Of a stretch of 64,000 nucleotides of DNA, positions 45,847 to 55,303 are shown piece after piece; position 1 is the first letter of the stretch, and the number at the start of each line of letters is the position of its first letter. Position numbers and translations under genes: made by a program. A model generated the notes under the pieces. It saw only the letters and a list, made by a program, of their open reading frames with translations. It did no database searches and was not told where the DNA came from. This DNA comes from Meconema thalassinum (Eukaryota; Arthropoda; Insecta; Orthoptera; Tettigoniidae). The DNA is taken from NCBI GenBank assembly GCA_946902985.2, contig OX336392.1, positions 462,732,693 to 462,796,692 on the forward strand. The letters run 5' to 3'.

Positions 45847-46531
45847 TCCCATTGGAATAGCTTGCAGTGTCACTTTACTTCCTAAACTACTTTTACAGCA
45901 AACCTGGGACTCAGGCATAAGTTGGGATCAGGAAGTACATGATGATATTAAATCTCAGTTCTTGGCCTGGGTGAAGGAATTGCTCTGCTTACGAGAAATC
46001 AAAATTCCTAGGTGGCTACCTGGGACAGACTGTCAAGAAAACTGGACGACTCATATTTGTTGTGATGCAAGCCAACTTGCTTATGCTGCTGTGGCCTACT
46101 TACGTGTGGAACAACCGAATCATGTTCGTGTCTAGCTTATTCTCGCTAAAGCAAGAGTCTCTCCAATCAGTAAGTCCAACAAGAAAATGACGATCCCGAG
46201 GCTGGAATTGTTGGCTGCAACAATTGGCTCTAGGATGTACTCTAATATTGTTCATGATTACAACATCCCTGGTGTTAAGACGATTTTCTGGAGTGACGCA
46301 ACAACTGTTTTAGCCTGGATTCAAAGAGAAGACCAGTGGGATGTGTTCGTATCCAACAGAGTGAAAGAAATCAGGAAACTGATCGAAGGACAGGTATGGC
46401 GATATGTTCCCGGCGTAGGAATCCTGCAGATCTCCCATCCCTTGGCACTACTGCTAAGAAATTGTTGGAATCAAGATGGTGGGAGGGGCCTGACTGGCTA
46501 CGAGAATCACCAGACTCATGGTCCTGCGTAG
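45847..46531 (+). pseudogene. BEL/Pao RNase H region, broken
   Basis: 45847-46186 continues the RT connection in shifted frames (IFDPIGIACSVTLLPKLL, then CCDASQLAYAA for the first RNase H Asp near 46055), with a TAG at 46135. 46187-46531 is open and reads TIPRLELLAATIGSRM (Glu) and FWSDATTVLAWI (Asp). The frame changes again near 46400 to join the integrase frame. Confidence 0.8.
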
Positions 46532-48192
46532 ATGTTAAGTTTGATGAAGAAGAGATAACTAGTGGAAAAAAGAAACTTGTTGTTTCTTCCATGCTCGCAG
46601 CTTCGGTTGAACTTGATTGGTTTTATGCCCGTGCTTCTACTTTCAAGAAAAGTGTACGTTTAGATGGTTGGACATGTCGTTTTGTGAAGAACTGTAGAAT
46701 AGAAGAACAAGACAGATTCCATGGTAACTTGACTACCGAAGAAATAATCACTGCAGAGGTTAAAGTGGTGAATTTAGTTCAGAGACAAGTATTCTCGGGA
46801 GTGAATGACCCAAAATTATCTAGTTTGATGCCATTTGCTGACAGTAATGGAATTCTACGCCTAAGGACGAAAATCTCACACAGGAAGGATCTAAATGAAT
46901 TTTGTCACCCAGCTATTCTCCCTAGTTGTGAGCATCCTGTTGTATTTCACCTGATTATGGACTTGCACAAAGAATCATGTCATGCAGGCACACAGATGAT
47001 GATGACTATTCTTAGAGAGAGATTTTGGATTCTTGGTGGAAGACGAACAATTCGATCTGTCCTGGATAAATGCCTTCATTGCAAGAAGCAAACAGCAAAA
47101 TATATAGAAGTAAATCCGCCACCTCTTCCTGAAGATCGAGTACGAAATGCTAAGATATTTGAAGTTACTGGCGTAGATTTTGCTGGTCCGCTGTATCTGA
47201 AAAAGGAGAGTGGCAGCAGGGAGAAGGCGTGGGTGTGTTTGTACACCTGTGGGGTCTATCGAGCAGTGCATTTGGAGATTGTATCTTCACTCTCTACTGA
47301 CAGCATTATTCAGAGTTTTCGCAGATTCGCCAGCAGAAGAGGTCGACCATCTTCAGTATATAGCGACAATGGTACCAATTTTTCAGGTGCTGATAGTGCC
47401 TGTAAGAAGCTGGACTGGGATGCCATTAGTCAGTACAGTAATGTCAGGAGAATTAAATGGAAGTTTAACCCTCCAACGGCATCATGGTGGGGTGGTTGGT
47501 GGGAGCGGCTTATTGGAATATTGAAGAAACTACTACGCCGTGTTCTTGGCCGAACATCAGTGAACGATGAGGAGATGCAAACGATTTTGTGTGACTGTGA
47601 GGCTGTTATCAATGCTAGACCCCTTACATACGTATCCAATAATCCCACAGATTTGACGCCACTTACTCCCAGTATGTTTCTGCAGGAAGTTGAAGAGATA
47701 GGAGTTCCAGATTTCGACTTGATTGAATCCACTGATCTAAATAAGAGACTTCGTTACAGACGAAAGCTAACAGAAGACCTCCGAAATAGATTTCGTTCGG
47801 AATATTTGGGGCAATTGGAATTGTTAACCAACAAACATCCCTGTAGACAAAGTTCTGTTGGTGAAATAGTTTTGGTGGGAAATGACAACTCAAAACGTCT
47901 AGACTGGCCTTTGGCTAGAGTTGTAGAACTACTAAAAGGAACAAATGGAGAAACTAGGCTGGTCCGAGTAAAGACCTCAAGTGGTTTTATACTGAGACCT
48001 GTGCAGAGAATCTATCCATTGGAACTGGAACTTAGTGAGCAGGGCGAATCTTCAATCATCGGCAAGAGACTTCGAGAGGAAGTCACGGAACAGCCTCAGG
48101 ATGAAATCAACATTGAAGGGAAGACTTCTACGAGCCAGGTGGAGACGAGATTCGGAAGGACTGTTCGCAAGCCTGTGAAACTAAGCCTGTGA
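46400..48192 (+). CDS. BEL/Pao integrase
   Basis: The open frame carries the integrase to its natural stop at 48192. The HHCC zinc region is at about 46945-47090 (HLIMDLHKESCHAG, then CLHCKKQ). The DDE core shows Asp in TGVDFAGPLY (near 47175), Asp in YSDNGTNF (near 47360) and Glu in GWWERLIG (near 47500). The C-terminal part has GEIVLVGNDNSKRLDWPLAR and the family's LRPVQRIYPLE. The catalytic set is intact. The first part of the frame (before about 46400) is out of register and is not real protein. Confidence 0.85.
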
Positions 48193-48245
48193 TTGTGTTT
48201 TGTAAGTTAATGTTGGATTGGCTGCCATTAACTTAGGTGGGAGAA

Positions 48246-48459
48246 TGTGAGAAAAAGACTAGAATATCTCGAACTGACTTTTATCAATTATGTGTATGTT
48301 GGTATTGAAGTGTGCGTTATGTTTTTGAACACACCCAGTTGAAGAATGGAACATGGTTGAAGCTTAAGTTAATGCAATGTTTGTATGTGAATAAATTGTG
48401 GTTCAATGTCTCCTTAGAAAGAGTCTTCTCGTTAAGTAATTGTTTAGTGTATTCCCACA
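48246..48459 (+). repeat. BEL/Pao 3' LTR
   Basis: This LTR is 214 bp long, the same length as the 5' LTR. It begins TGTGAGAAAAAGACTAG and ends TATTCCCACA. The target duplication ATACT follows at 48460-48464. Confidence 0.9.
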
Positions 48460-48464
48460 ATACT

Positions 48465-48785
48465 TAAACGTTCATTCTCTTCAACAAGTCTTCTCACATC
48501 CTCCTTCAGTAACCTGATTATTTCATCCTTAGACGCTAATTCATTTTTAAGCTCCTGATAATCACAGTCGTGTTCACAAGTTGTGATGCTTTCACACGCG
48601 GCTTCCTCAACTAGCTTTGCTTTGGCCCTAGTCACCACTACATTCGCGTTTTTTACCTTTATCGCGCAAGATGAACACAAATTGGAGTCCATTCCTATAT
48701 TTTTGCACCTCGAACACAACAATTTACCAGTAATTTTAAGCTTATTTACTACAGCACTATTTGCACAGCTTTCACCAGGCGCCAT
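48465..48785 (-). pseudogene. CR1-like LINE ORF1, N-terminal zinc and coiled-coil part
   Basis: On the minus strand, ATG 48785 opens a frame with a four-plus Cys cluster (CSRCKNIG, then CSSCAIKV, residues about 24-42), followed by a coiled coil (ELKNELASKDEIIRLLKEDV, then RRLVEENERL). It runs straight into the right LTR of BEL/Pao at 48464. Beyond the LTR element (from 42586 downward) the same frame continues with SIDQGERSEKW, so this is the front half of the ORF1 whose esterase half is at 41815-42586. Confidence 0.8.
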
Positions 48786-48832
48786 GTTGGAACCTCGAGA
48801 TTGTTATCCCTCCGACTACTATATACAGTAGG

Positions 48833-49510
48833 CAGGGGCGTATATAAGGGGGGTGCAGAGGGGGCTCCAGCCTCCCCTCCCCCGAAAAAAAAGCCAATAA
48901 AAATTAAGAAAGTGTTGCTTTGGTAAGAGCATAAAATAATTGTAAATTTGGTTGTACCCTAATCTTAACTTATCGGCTAAGTTATAAACAATATTAAAAT
49001 TGAAATTATACTAACTCGTGGTGTAGTGGGTAGCATTCTTCGCTGCCGCCCCGGAGATCCGAATTTGATTCCCGGCTCTGCCAAGAAATTTTAATTCTAG
49101 TCTGAAGGCTGGAACGGGGTGCACTCAGCCTTCTGAGGTAAAACTGTGAATTCCACAGTACATTTTTTGAGAAATACATGTAAAAAAACTGTTAACCTTT
49201 CTGCTTACTAAATTGACAAATATTTAGATATTTGTCACTCATACTCCATAGATCATAATAGAAAATTCATTGAGTATAACATTTTATTTGTGTGTTGTGT
49301 TGTATTTTACAACTTTTTTGTATTGCCAGTAATTGTAGGCTATATAAACTTTGAATCTTATCTAAAATCAATACACAAAGTTATATGCTCTATGGTATTG
49401 GTTGATATTTCAGGGTGTTTTGCGGTGACGATCCCCGGAGAATACTTACAATTTTCCAGGATAGTCAGCCCCCCCTCACCCCCGAATTTTTTTTTCTATA
49501 AACGCCCCTG
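48833..49510. mobile_element. Non-autonomous hAT element with 8-bp TSD
   Basis: It starts CAGGGGCGTATATAAGGGGGG and ends CTATAAACGCCCCTG. ACAGTAGG at 48825-48832 is repeated at 49511-49518, an exact 8-bp target duplication as expected for hAT. The inverted ends are about 15 bp plus G/C-rich continuation (CAGCCTCCCC against GGGGGCTCC-like text). There is no transposase. A tRNA-derived SINE lies within it. Confidence 0.88.
49015..49175 (+). mobile_element. tRNA-derived SINE with recognisable head
   Basis: Head: GGTGTAGTGGGTAGC (box A) at about 49020 and GAATTTGATTCCC (box B) at about 49066, 46 bp apart. Body: GGCTGGAACGGGGTGCACTC, then AGCCTTCTGAGGTAAAACTG. This is the best-preserved head of the SINE family also seen at 13950-14590 and in the palindrome arms. 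The copy is truncated after the body. Confidence 0.75.
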
Positions 49511-49518
49511 ACAGTAGG

Positions 49519-50675
49519 TACATATAAAATCATTCGTTTGCTCCTTTTACTCAACTTCTCTCCACTTTTATTACCTTCGAAGTATTTTATTGGTGATTCA
49601 AGCTCTACATCTCCAGTTTGAACACGCTGTCTACTTGAGGAAACCATGTTGAACTTTGTGCAATCGTAACAGTGTTGCAAACCTTTGAACCTGATTCGCC
49701 ATAAAATCGAATTACTCAGGTGCTTTTTTTCCGCTCAAACATGGTTTGTACAAAACAAAAGGTAATATAATATCAAATTCGTACTGAATTACTCTGCCTA
49801 TAGTTCCAAATACCGCTGAGAACTATATTAAAACACACAATTCATCACATGAAAAGCAACGTTGGTAAAACTCCCAATAACGTTATAGTACATTATGAAA
49901 CGAGCTTATAATGGCAATAATTAAGACACGAGTATGTTTATAAAACGAGCATAAGCAAGTTTTATAATTTTCATACGAGTTGCATACGCCTGTTTATGTT
50001 CGACGATAATTATAACTTTATTACCGGTACCGTATATGTTTTAACATAAATAATCATAAATATCTGTTGAGATTCTGTCGCTAGAATTTTGTGATCAGAG
50101 TGCAAGTGCTGGGTAGGATATCTCTGTTTTCCAAGAGCCCTGACCGACCAACGCATGCGCTGTGTGCTAGGCATTGTTTACAGCCTGCCGATATGCACCT
50201 GCATTCAGTCAAACTGACACTGAAGTCGTTTGAAAGCAATGCGCTGTGTTGAAATTGGAGATGTTAAGGTATATACAGTGCTATTTCTAGTCTCATATTC
50301 GTCAGTTTATTTACGCGAACATATGGACGTTGCACTTTCGGTAATTTATACCCGTTTCTTGAGCTCTGATTGGTGGGAGAAACTGTTTCATAATGAAAAG
50401 TAGTGTTATAATGAGCCTCATTATGATACAGTTTTCTGACACAATGTTTACTTTTTGACATCGTCGAACATAAAAATGAAAAATGTATTCATAGATTTTT
50501 ACGAAGGAAATTCTGAAAAGTAGCCAGCTTATGGAAACATAGTAACACGCGCTGGAAAATCTTGTGCGCCAAAAACAAGCAGAAAAATTGGGAACTATTT
50601 CCTGGCACGTTAGCCTCTTCACAGACCAAACATCAAAGCGATCGCTTAGGTCTTGAGGTGACTAGAGGTATACCG
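49519..50675. other. Unassigned DNA between hAT element and pogo-like gene
   Basis: A minus-strand frame at about 49528-49646 (MVSSSRQRVQTGDVELESP...) is of unknown meaning. It could be the 5' part of the CR1-like LINE or host coding DNA. ATGTTCGACGAT at about 50006 is inverted as ATCGTCGAACAT at about 50461, which could mark the ends of a small palindromic element. TTATAATG and CATTATGA motifs recur between them. Nothing firmer can be said. Confidence 0.35.
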
Positions 50676-50678
50676 GTA

Positions 50679-51330
50679 AGTCACATGATTAAAATGGTCG
50701 AATTTGGCTTACCACTTGTTCAAGCAGATCTTAGATTAGTAATTAAAGACTATTTGGACAAGAAAGGTGTTGTTATCAAGTGCTCCAAAGAACAGATCTT
50801 AGATTAGTAATTAAAGACTATTTGGAAAAGATAGATGTTATCAAGTGCTCCAAAAGTAATCTGCCTGGCTACGACTTTATTAAATTATTTCTTAGAAGGC
50901 GAAATAAACTAACCACACAATTTTGTAGCAATATCAAACGTGTGAGAGCAGCAGTTGGCAAGACTGTAATTAACGAATATTTTGATTAGCTGGAGGTTTC
51001 AAATACAGATGGGCCCCAGAAAACATATGGAACTATGATGAGACCAACCTAAGTGACAATCCAGGCACAGTGAATGTAATGTGATTTGCAAGAAAGGAGT
51101 GAAATATGTTGAAAAAATTATGTACAGCTCAAAAACATCAACCTCTGTTATGTTTTGTGGCAATGCTGTGGGAGAGTTGTTACCTCCATATGTTGTTTAT
51201 TGAGCTGATCATCTGTGGACGTAGACCGAAGGTGGCCCTATTAGTAGGATGTCATTATAATCGCTCAAAGCACGGATGGTTTGATTCTGTTACGTTTGAA
51301 GATTGGTTTAGGGTACCTTTGGTAGGTTAA
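50679..51330 (+). pseudogene. Pogo/Tigger-like transposase, DDE part
   Basis: This continues the protein begun at 38005: SHMIKMVEFGLPLVQADLRL, then NLPGYDFIKLFLRRRNKL near 50860, CSNIKRVRAAVGKTVINEYF near 50930, PENIWNYDETNLSDNPGT near 51015-51065 (first catalytic Asp at 51037-51039), then a degenerate GELLPPY-like region, and NRSKHGWFDSVTFEDWF near 51262-51312. It has a 65-bp internal duplication (50727 and 50792), a TAG at 50987-50989 and several frame breaks. It is a DDE-superfamily pseudogene. The match to the N-terminal part across 12.4 kb supports one split gene. Confidence 0.75.
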
Positions 51331-51419
51331 TACTGAGTGTCAACACTACCTAAGGGAAGATGATGAGAGAGAAAAGGAGGTGGGTTTAGGAGTGGAAACA
51401 ATTTTTAGGCTGAGAGGAA

Positions 51420-51806
51420 GAGAATCCAACACAAACCATTAATAAACACCGATATAAACCGGAATTTCGCAGTGCAAAACTTATGAAGTACCTAAATTGA
51501 GCGGGCGCTTGCACAAGGCAAGCGGAGAGCGCGGCATGAATTGAGGTTACTGGCAAGCTTTCGCCAAGTGCTCTTTCCCTCCCGAACAAGTATTCGGGTA
51601 CTATGGGGAAGGATGATACTCTAGCAAGCAAGGATATATGAGAGGAAGTGGATTTATGGGGTTTCCTTTCAAAAGGGTTAGATTTTACTAAGCATTCTGA
51701 AATGCTGGAAGGATTTGAATTTGCCATAATATTTTAATTACGGTATTGGACACTGTTGGATCCCCGACAGAACAGCCGAATGCCCTCAGAGTGGGAAGAG
51801 ATAAAG
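51420..51806 (-). repeat. Dispersed repeat of about 380 bp, copy 2
   Basis: This is the inverted partner of 2146-2521. A 113-residue minus-strand frame over it is not conserved as a frame in copy 1, so I treat it as non-coding. Confidence 0.6.
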
Positions 51807-52079
51807 CAACTCTAGTGCCTTTAGCAATATTTTTTACTGTTAATAGTAGAGCTCGTATTTTTAGGTGCTAAAAATCGGGAAAATATTTATTTTTTATGTA
51901 TTAAAAATACCTGAAATATGTGACAAAAAAGTAAAAACAAGATGTTCTGTAAAGAACATATAGCCTACTTTCTCCTAAATGCATGGGTATTGTTATAACT
52001 CTTTGTCCTTTTCAAGGAGTAGACAATTGAATGTTGGTTGTAGTAGCTTGTTGAAATACATCGTGTTATACGGATATTA
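51807..52079. other. Unassigned AT-rich DNA
   Basis: No gene or repeat boundary is recognised. Confidence 0.5.
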
Positions 52080-52789
52080 AACATGAATATTAGGTGTCCT
52101 TTGATAGTGCTACCTCTGTACAAAATTCATTCAATTCGGTTTCACCGTGTTTGAATTGATACGGTGAATCGATTTGCACACATACATGGCCGCTATCTGC
52201 AAACTATTAGGTTGATGACATTGTAGTTCAGTCAAACGATGCTTCCCACAAAAAGGTATGTTGTTGCAAAACTTGGTAGTGATCAGATGATTAGGTTGGT
52301 CGTAATTTGATTTAAACTTTGAACATTTGGGTGGCCGCCATTACGTTTCCGTCAAGATGACGACGATATAAAACATGACACTGAGTTGCCTTTTGCGAAT
52401 GCTATCTCTGTACCAAATTTTGTTCAATTCGGTTTCACCGTGTTTGAATTGATAGGGGGAATCAATTTGCACACATACATGGCCACTATGTGCAAACTAT
52501 TGAGCTGCTCATCTTATAATTTGGTCAAACGATGCCTACCACATAAAGGTATGTTGTTGCAAAAATTAGTAGAGATCAGATGATTAGGTTGGTCGTAATT
52601 TGATTTAAGCTTTTAACATTTGGGTGGCCGCCATTACGTTTCCGTCAATATGGCGGTGATATAAAACTTGACACTGAGGAGCCCTTTGCTAATGCTACCT
52701 CTGTATCAAATTTCGTTAAATTCGGTTTCACCATGTTTGAATAGATAGGGGAATCGATTTTCAGACATACATGGCCGCCATCTGCAAAC
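52080..52789 (+). repeat. Tandem array, about 294 bp period
   Basis: GGTTTCACC(G/A)TGTTTGAAT recurs at about 52137, 52431 and 52726. Each unit also has CACACATACATGGCCGC, AGTCAAACGATGC, GGTATGTTGTTGCAAAA, GATCAGATGATTAGGTTGG and GGTGGCCGCCATTACGTTTC. The last unit is cut at 52789 by the Penelope-like element. Period and general design (CCGCCAT core, ...AATTCGGTTTC) parallel the array at 36040-37010. Confidence 0.8.
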
Positions 52790-52798
52790 TATCACTGC

Positions 52799-53866
52799 AT
52801 GACCTCCTCCTACTTTCTATGGAATGGGAATTTTTATGAGCAGACTGATGGTGTGGCCATGGGTAGTCCTCTCTCTCCTGTTGTGGCTAATTTCTTCATG
52901 GAGAACTTTGAAGAGAAAGCTTTGTCGTCGGCTCCTTTCAAACCGAAGATCTGGTGGCGTTATGTGGATGACACGTTCGTTGTTTGGACGGAAGGTGAGG
53001 AAAATCTTAGCCATTTCCTGGATCACCTTAATCTCCAGCACCCTTCTATTTGTTTCACCATGGAAAAGGAATCTGACGGCAAAATACCGTTTTTAGATGT
53101 TCTCGTCACCAAGAAAGAGGATGGATCTTTAGGACACAGCGTTTTTCGTAAGCCAACACACACCAATAGATATCTCCACGCAAGTTCTCACCACCACCCT
53201 GCCCAGAAACATGGTATCCTTACAACTCTAACTACCCAGGCAAGGAGGATTTGTGAAGTGTCTTCCTTACAAGAAGAAATTAATACCTTGCGAACCACCT
53301 TTGAGAGCAACGGTTATAGCAAGGCTTTGATCTCTAAGGTTCTGAAACCAACAAATAATAATAGGACGTCAGTTGAGAAAAGAGATGTAAGAGGAACTGC
53401 TTACCTACCTTACATACATAACACGACGGATCGTATTGCTAAAATCCTACGTCGGTACAACATACGGACTGTATTTGGAACTTCTGTTAAGATTAGGCAA
53501 CTCCTGCGACCAACTAAGGACAGTTTGCCTAAATTGCAACAACCGGGTATCTACAGAGTTCCCTGTACTTGTGGCAAGGTTTACATCGGGCAGACTTCGA
53601 GAACAATATGCACTCGCATTAAGGAACATAATAGATGTATCAGGCTCATTCAACCTGATAAATCAGCTGTTGCCGATCATGCATTAACACCTGGCCATGA
53701 TGTCATGTTCCAAGGAGTGGATGTTCTTGCCCGTATAAAGCAATATCGTCCCAGGGTCATCAGGGAGGCGGTTGAAATACGTAAACACTCAGATAATTTC
53801 AACCGCGACACCGGCTACAATCTCAGTGAATCCTGGCTACCTATTATCAGAACCCTGAGAAAGTAA
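52799..53866 (+). CDS. Penelope RT (C-terminal half) and GIY-YIG endonuclease, upstream copy
   Basis: The open frame begins inside the RT (YFLWNGNFYEQTDGVAMGSP, then WWRYVDDTFVVW with both catalytic Asp) and continues through the RT thumb (KIPFLDVLV, then RKPTHTNRYLHASSHHH). The GIY-YIG-like nuclease follows: GIYRVPCTCGKVYIGQT near 53546, then R-T-I-C-T-R-I-K-E-H near 53607 and the family's H-x-H-type tail. It ends at 53866. It lacks the RT N-terminus, because it is the upstream pseudo-LTR. Confidence 0.85.
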   Translation: MTSSYFLWNGNFYEQTDGVAMGSPLSPVVANFFMENFEEKALSSAPFKPKIWWRYVDDTFVVWTEGEENLSHFLDHLNLQHPSICFTMEKESDGKIPFLDVLVTKKEDGSLGHSVFRKPTHTNRYLHASSHHHPAQKHGILTTLTTQARRICEVSSLQEEINTLRTTFESNGYSKALISKVLKPTNNNRTSVEKRDVRGTAYLPYIHNTTDRIAKILRRYNIRTVFGTSVKIRQLLRPTKDSLPKLQQPGIYRVPCTCGKVYIGQTSRTICTRIKEHNRCIRLIQPDKSAVADHALTPGHDVMFQGVDVLARIKQYRPRVIREAVEIRKHSDNFNRDTGYNLSESWLPIIRTLRK

Positions 53867-53967
53867 TTCACTGCTGCTTTCCGTTGTCCCTAACATGGGG
53901 CTATAATGGCGTCCATCTTTGGGCACCTTCTATATGTTCTTTGTTGCTTTCTCTTAGCAATCATTGT

Positions 53968-54040
53968 CGTATTCCAGATTATTCCTGACGAAGAAAGGCA
54001 TGGTTTCTTTCGAAACGCGTCGAGTTTTAATATAATAAAC
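53968..54040 (+). ncRNA. Hammerhead-ribozyme-like motif, pseudo-LTR 1
   Basis: The core CTGACGA at 53985-53991 is followed by a stem II candidate (AGAAA 53992-53996 with TTTCT 54004-54008), then GAAA at 54012-54015, a two-base-pair stem III (AC/GT around GC) and GTC ending at 54021. Stem I can pair GAGT (54022-54025) with ATTC (53981-53984), including one wobble, and more distally AATAT with GTATT (53969-53973) across an internal loop. Type I hammerheads with tiny stem III are known in Penelope-like elements. Stem II leaves up to three unpaired bases before GAAA, so activity is uncertain. Confidence 0.6.
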
Positions 54041-54066
54041 ACGGCATAAGCCCAACATTCAACATT

Positions 54067-54792
54067 ATGAATAGTAATACGGGCCGTGAAAGTCTAAATG
54101 ACAATATTAGAAACCTCTATGGGGAGGATATTTTCCGACTGATGTCTAGATTTAGTAGGTTACGACGCAAGAAGGTGTGTCTTATCTCTTCACTCACTTT
54201 TCTCCTAAGATGCCGAGATCATGATATTCTACCGAATTTTGTTATGTTGAAGCATACCTTCAGAACACCTAAGGCAACGAGAATCTATCGTCGTGCAAGC
54301 AAGGCGTTATTGATAGAGAGGTTACAGCATACACGTAAGCAGTTGGATTTTATTTCGAGGGAGTTACTACAGCTACATCTACGCCTCTCGAACTTCGTAA
54401 GTGAGGAGTTATGGAAGATCTTTGATCGTATTTCTTCAGTGCAAGCTAACAGCGTTCTAGATCAGGTGAGGGCAAGACATATTTCCAAATATGATAGGTT
54501 ATGTCAGATGCAGAAATCTCAAGCCATTAGACTTGATGCTAACAAGGTTGTCGTAAATTTGTCCAGCATGCCCCTAAGTGATACCCAACAGGCAGTTCTC
54601 GCTAAAGGTCTCAATTTTGCTGTAGCGCCTAGAAGAATTCCTATTGAAGAACTTATTACATCTGTAGAATCCTCGGTACATCACCTCACACCTGAAGAGG
54701 CCGAGGAAGCCAGACAAGAATGTTCCAGAGTTCTCAAGAACGCTAAGCCACCTAACACCAACTTAAAAACAAGGCGAAAGCCGGGCACTTAA
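54067..54792 (+). CDS. Penelope-like ORF, N-terminal part (241 aa)
   Basis: This is a basic, helix-rich N-terminal region of the full copy, as expected upstream of the RT in Penelope-like proteins. The frame closes at 54790-54792. The family's DKG motif (LPADKGNATVVLDK, near 54828) lies in the next frame, open from about 54770, so one indel near the A-run at about 54763-54768 broke it. The ATG at 54067 lies at the very end of the first pseudo-LTR. Confidence 0.7.
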   Translation: MNSNTGRESLNDNIRNLYGEDIFRLMSRFSRLRRKKVCLISSLTFLLRCRDHDILPNFVMLKHTFRTPKATRIYRRASKALLIERLQHTRKQLDFISRELLQLHLRLSNFVSEELWKIFDRISSVQANSVLDQVRARHISKYDRLCQMQKSQAIRLDANKVVVNLSSMPLSDTQQAVLAKGLNFAVAPRRIPIEELITSVESSVHHLTPEEAEEARQECSRVLKNAKPPNTNLKTRRKPGT

Positions 54793-55303
54793 AGATCTAA
54801 GGGACAATTCTGATATTATCGTTCTCCCCGCTGACAAGGGTAACGCGACAGTGGTGTTGGATAAGGTTGATTATGATTCCAAGATCTCGTCTTTGTTATC
54901 AGATCCTGTATATAGGATTAATAGTCGTGATCCTACTACTCGCTACTCAAATGTCACCGTCAAATTGATCAAGCAATCATCTATTCCAGCGGATGCAGCG
55001 AAGACTCTCCTTCCAGGGGATGCTATTCCTCCGAGACTCTATGGTCTTCCTAAAATACATAAAGAAGATGTTCCTCTTAGACCTATTGTTAGTACGATTG
55101 GTTCTCCTACATATGCCCTTTCCAAATACTTAGGTAGACTACTTCAGCCGCTTCTGGGTAACACGCCTTCGTACATTAAGGATTCCACACACTTCGTGGA
55201 AAAGTTGAAAGCTATAACACTTCAGCCGGGTGATATCCTAGTGAGTCTCGACGTGGTGTCTCTGTTTACGAGAGTTCCTATTGATGGTGTTATGTCTCAT
55301 TGA
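54770..55303 (+). pseudogene. Penelope-like RT, fingers and first palm block
   Basis: The frame reads DKG, then RLYGLPKIHKEDVPLRPIVS near 55040 and LVSLDVVSLFTRVPID near 55237, which holds the first catalytic Asp. It closes at 55303 after a small indel. The continuation (FAEDITRLF) appears in another frame from 55308. Confidence 0.8.

Larger units (their letters stand above)
42587..48459 (+). mobile_element. BEL/Pao LTR retrotransposon, full length, 5-bp TSD
   Basis: This 5.87 kb element has two 214-bp LTRs, gag, protease, RT, RNase H and integrase. ATACT at 42582-42586 is repeated at 48460-48464 and borders it directly, a 5-bp target duplication. The putative primer-binding site follows the left LTR (TGGCGACCAATGAC at about 42803), and a purine run (GGTGGGAGAA at 48236-48245) precedes the right LTR. 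The LTRs differ at only a few bases, so insertion was fairly recent, but the coding part has at least four frame breaks. It sits inside ORF1 of the CR1-like LINE. Old LTR elements of this group are virus-like, and this copy is defective. Confidence 0.92.
38318..48785 (-). mobile_element. CR1-like LINE, split by BEL/Pao and a LINE tail
   Basis: Read on the minus strand, ORF1 starts at ATG 48785, is interrupted at 48464 by the BEL/Pao element, and resumes at 42586. The endonuclease is at 41851-41309, the linker at about 40970-40671, the RT at about 40491-39020 (interrupted at 39700 by another insertion) and the C-terminus at 38845-38459. The 3' end lies in a (TTGTA)n tail at 38318-38340. ORF2 is broken by several indels. 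Without the insertions the element is about 4.3 kb. Confidence 0.8.

Noticed and set aside
51386..51727. 113-residue minus-strand protein
   Set aside because: The same DNA occurs at 2146-2521, where the frame is not kept. It is repeat-derived.
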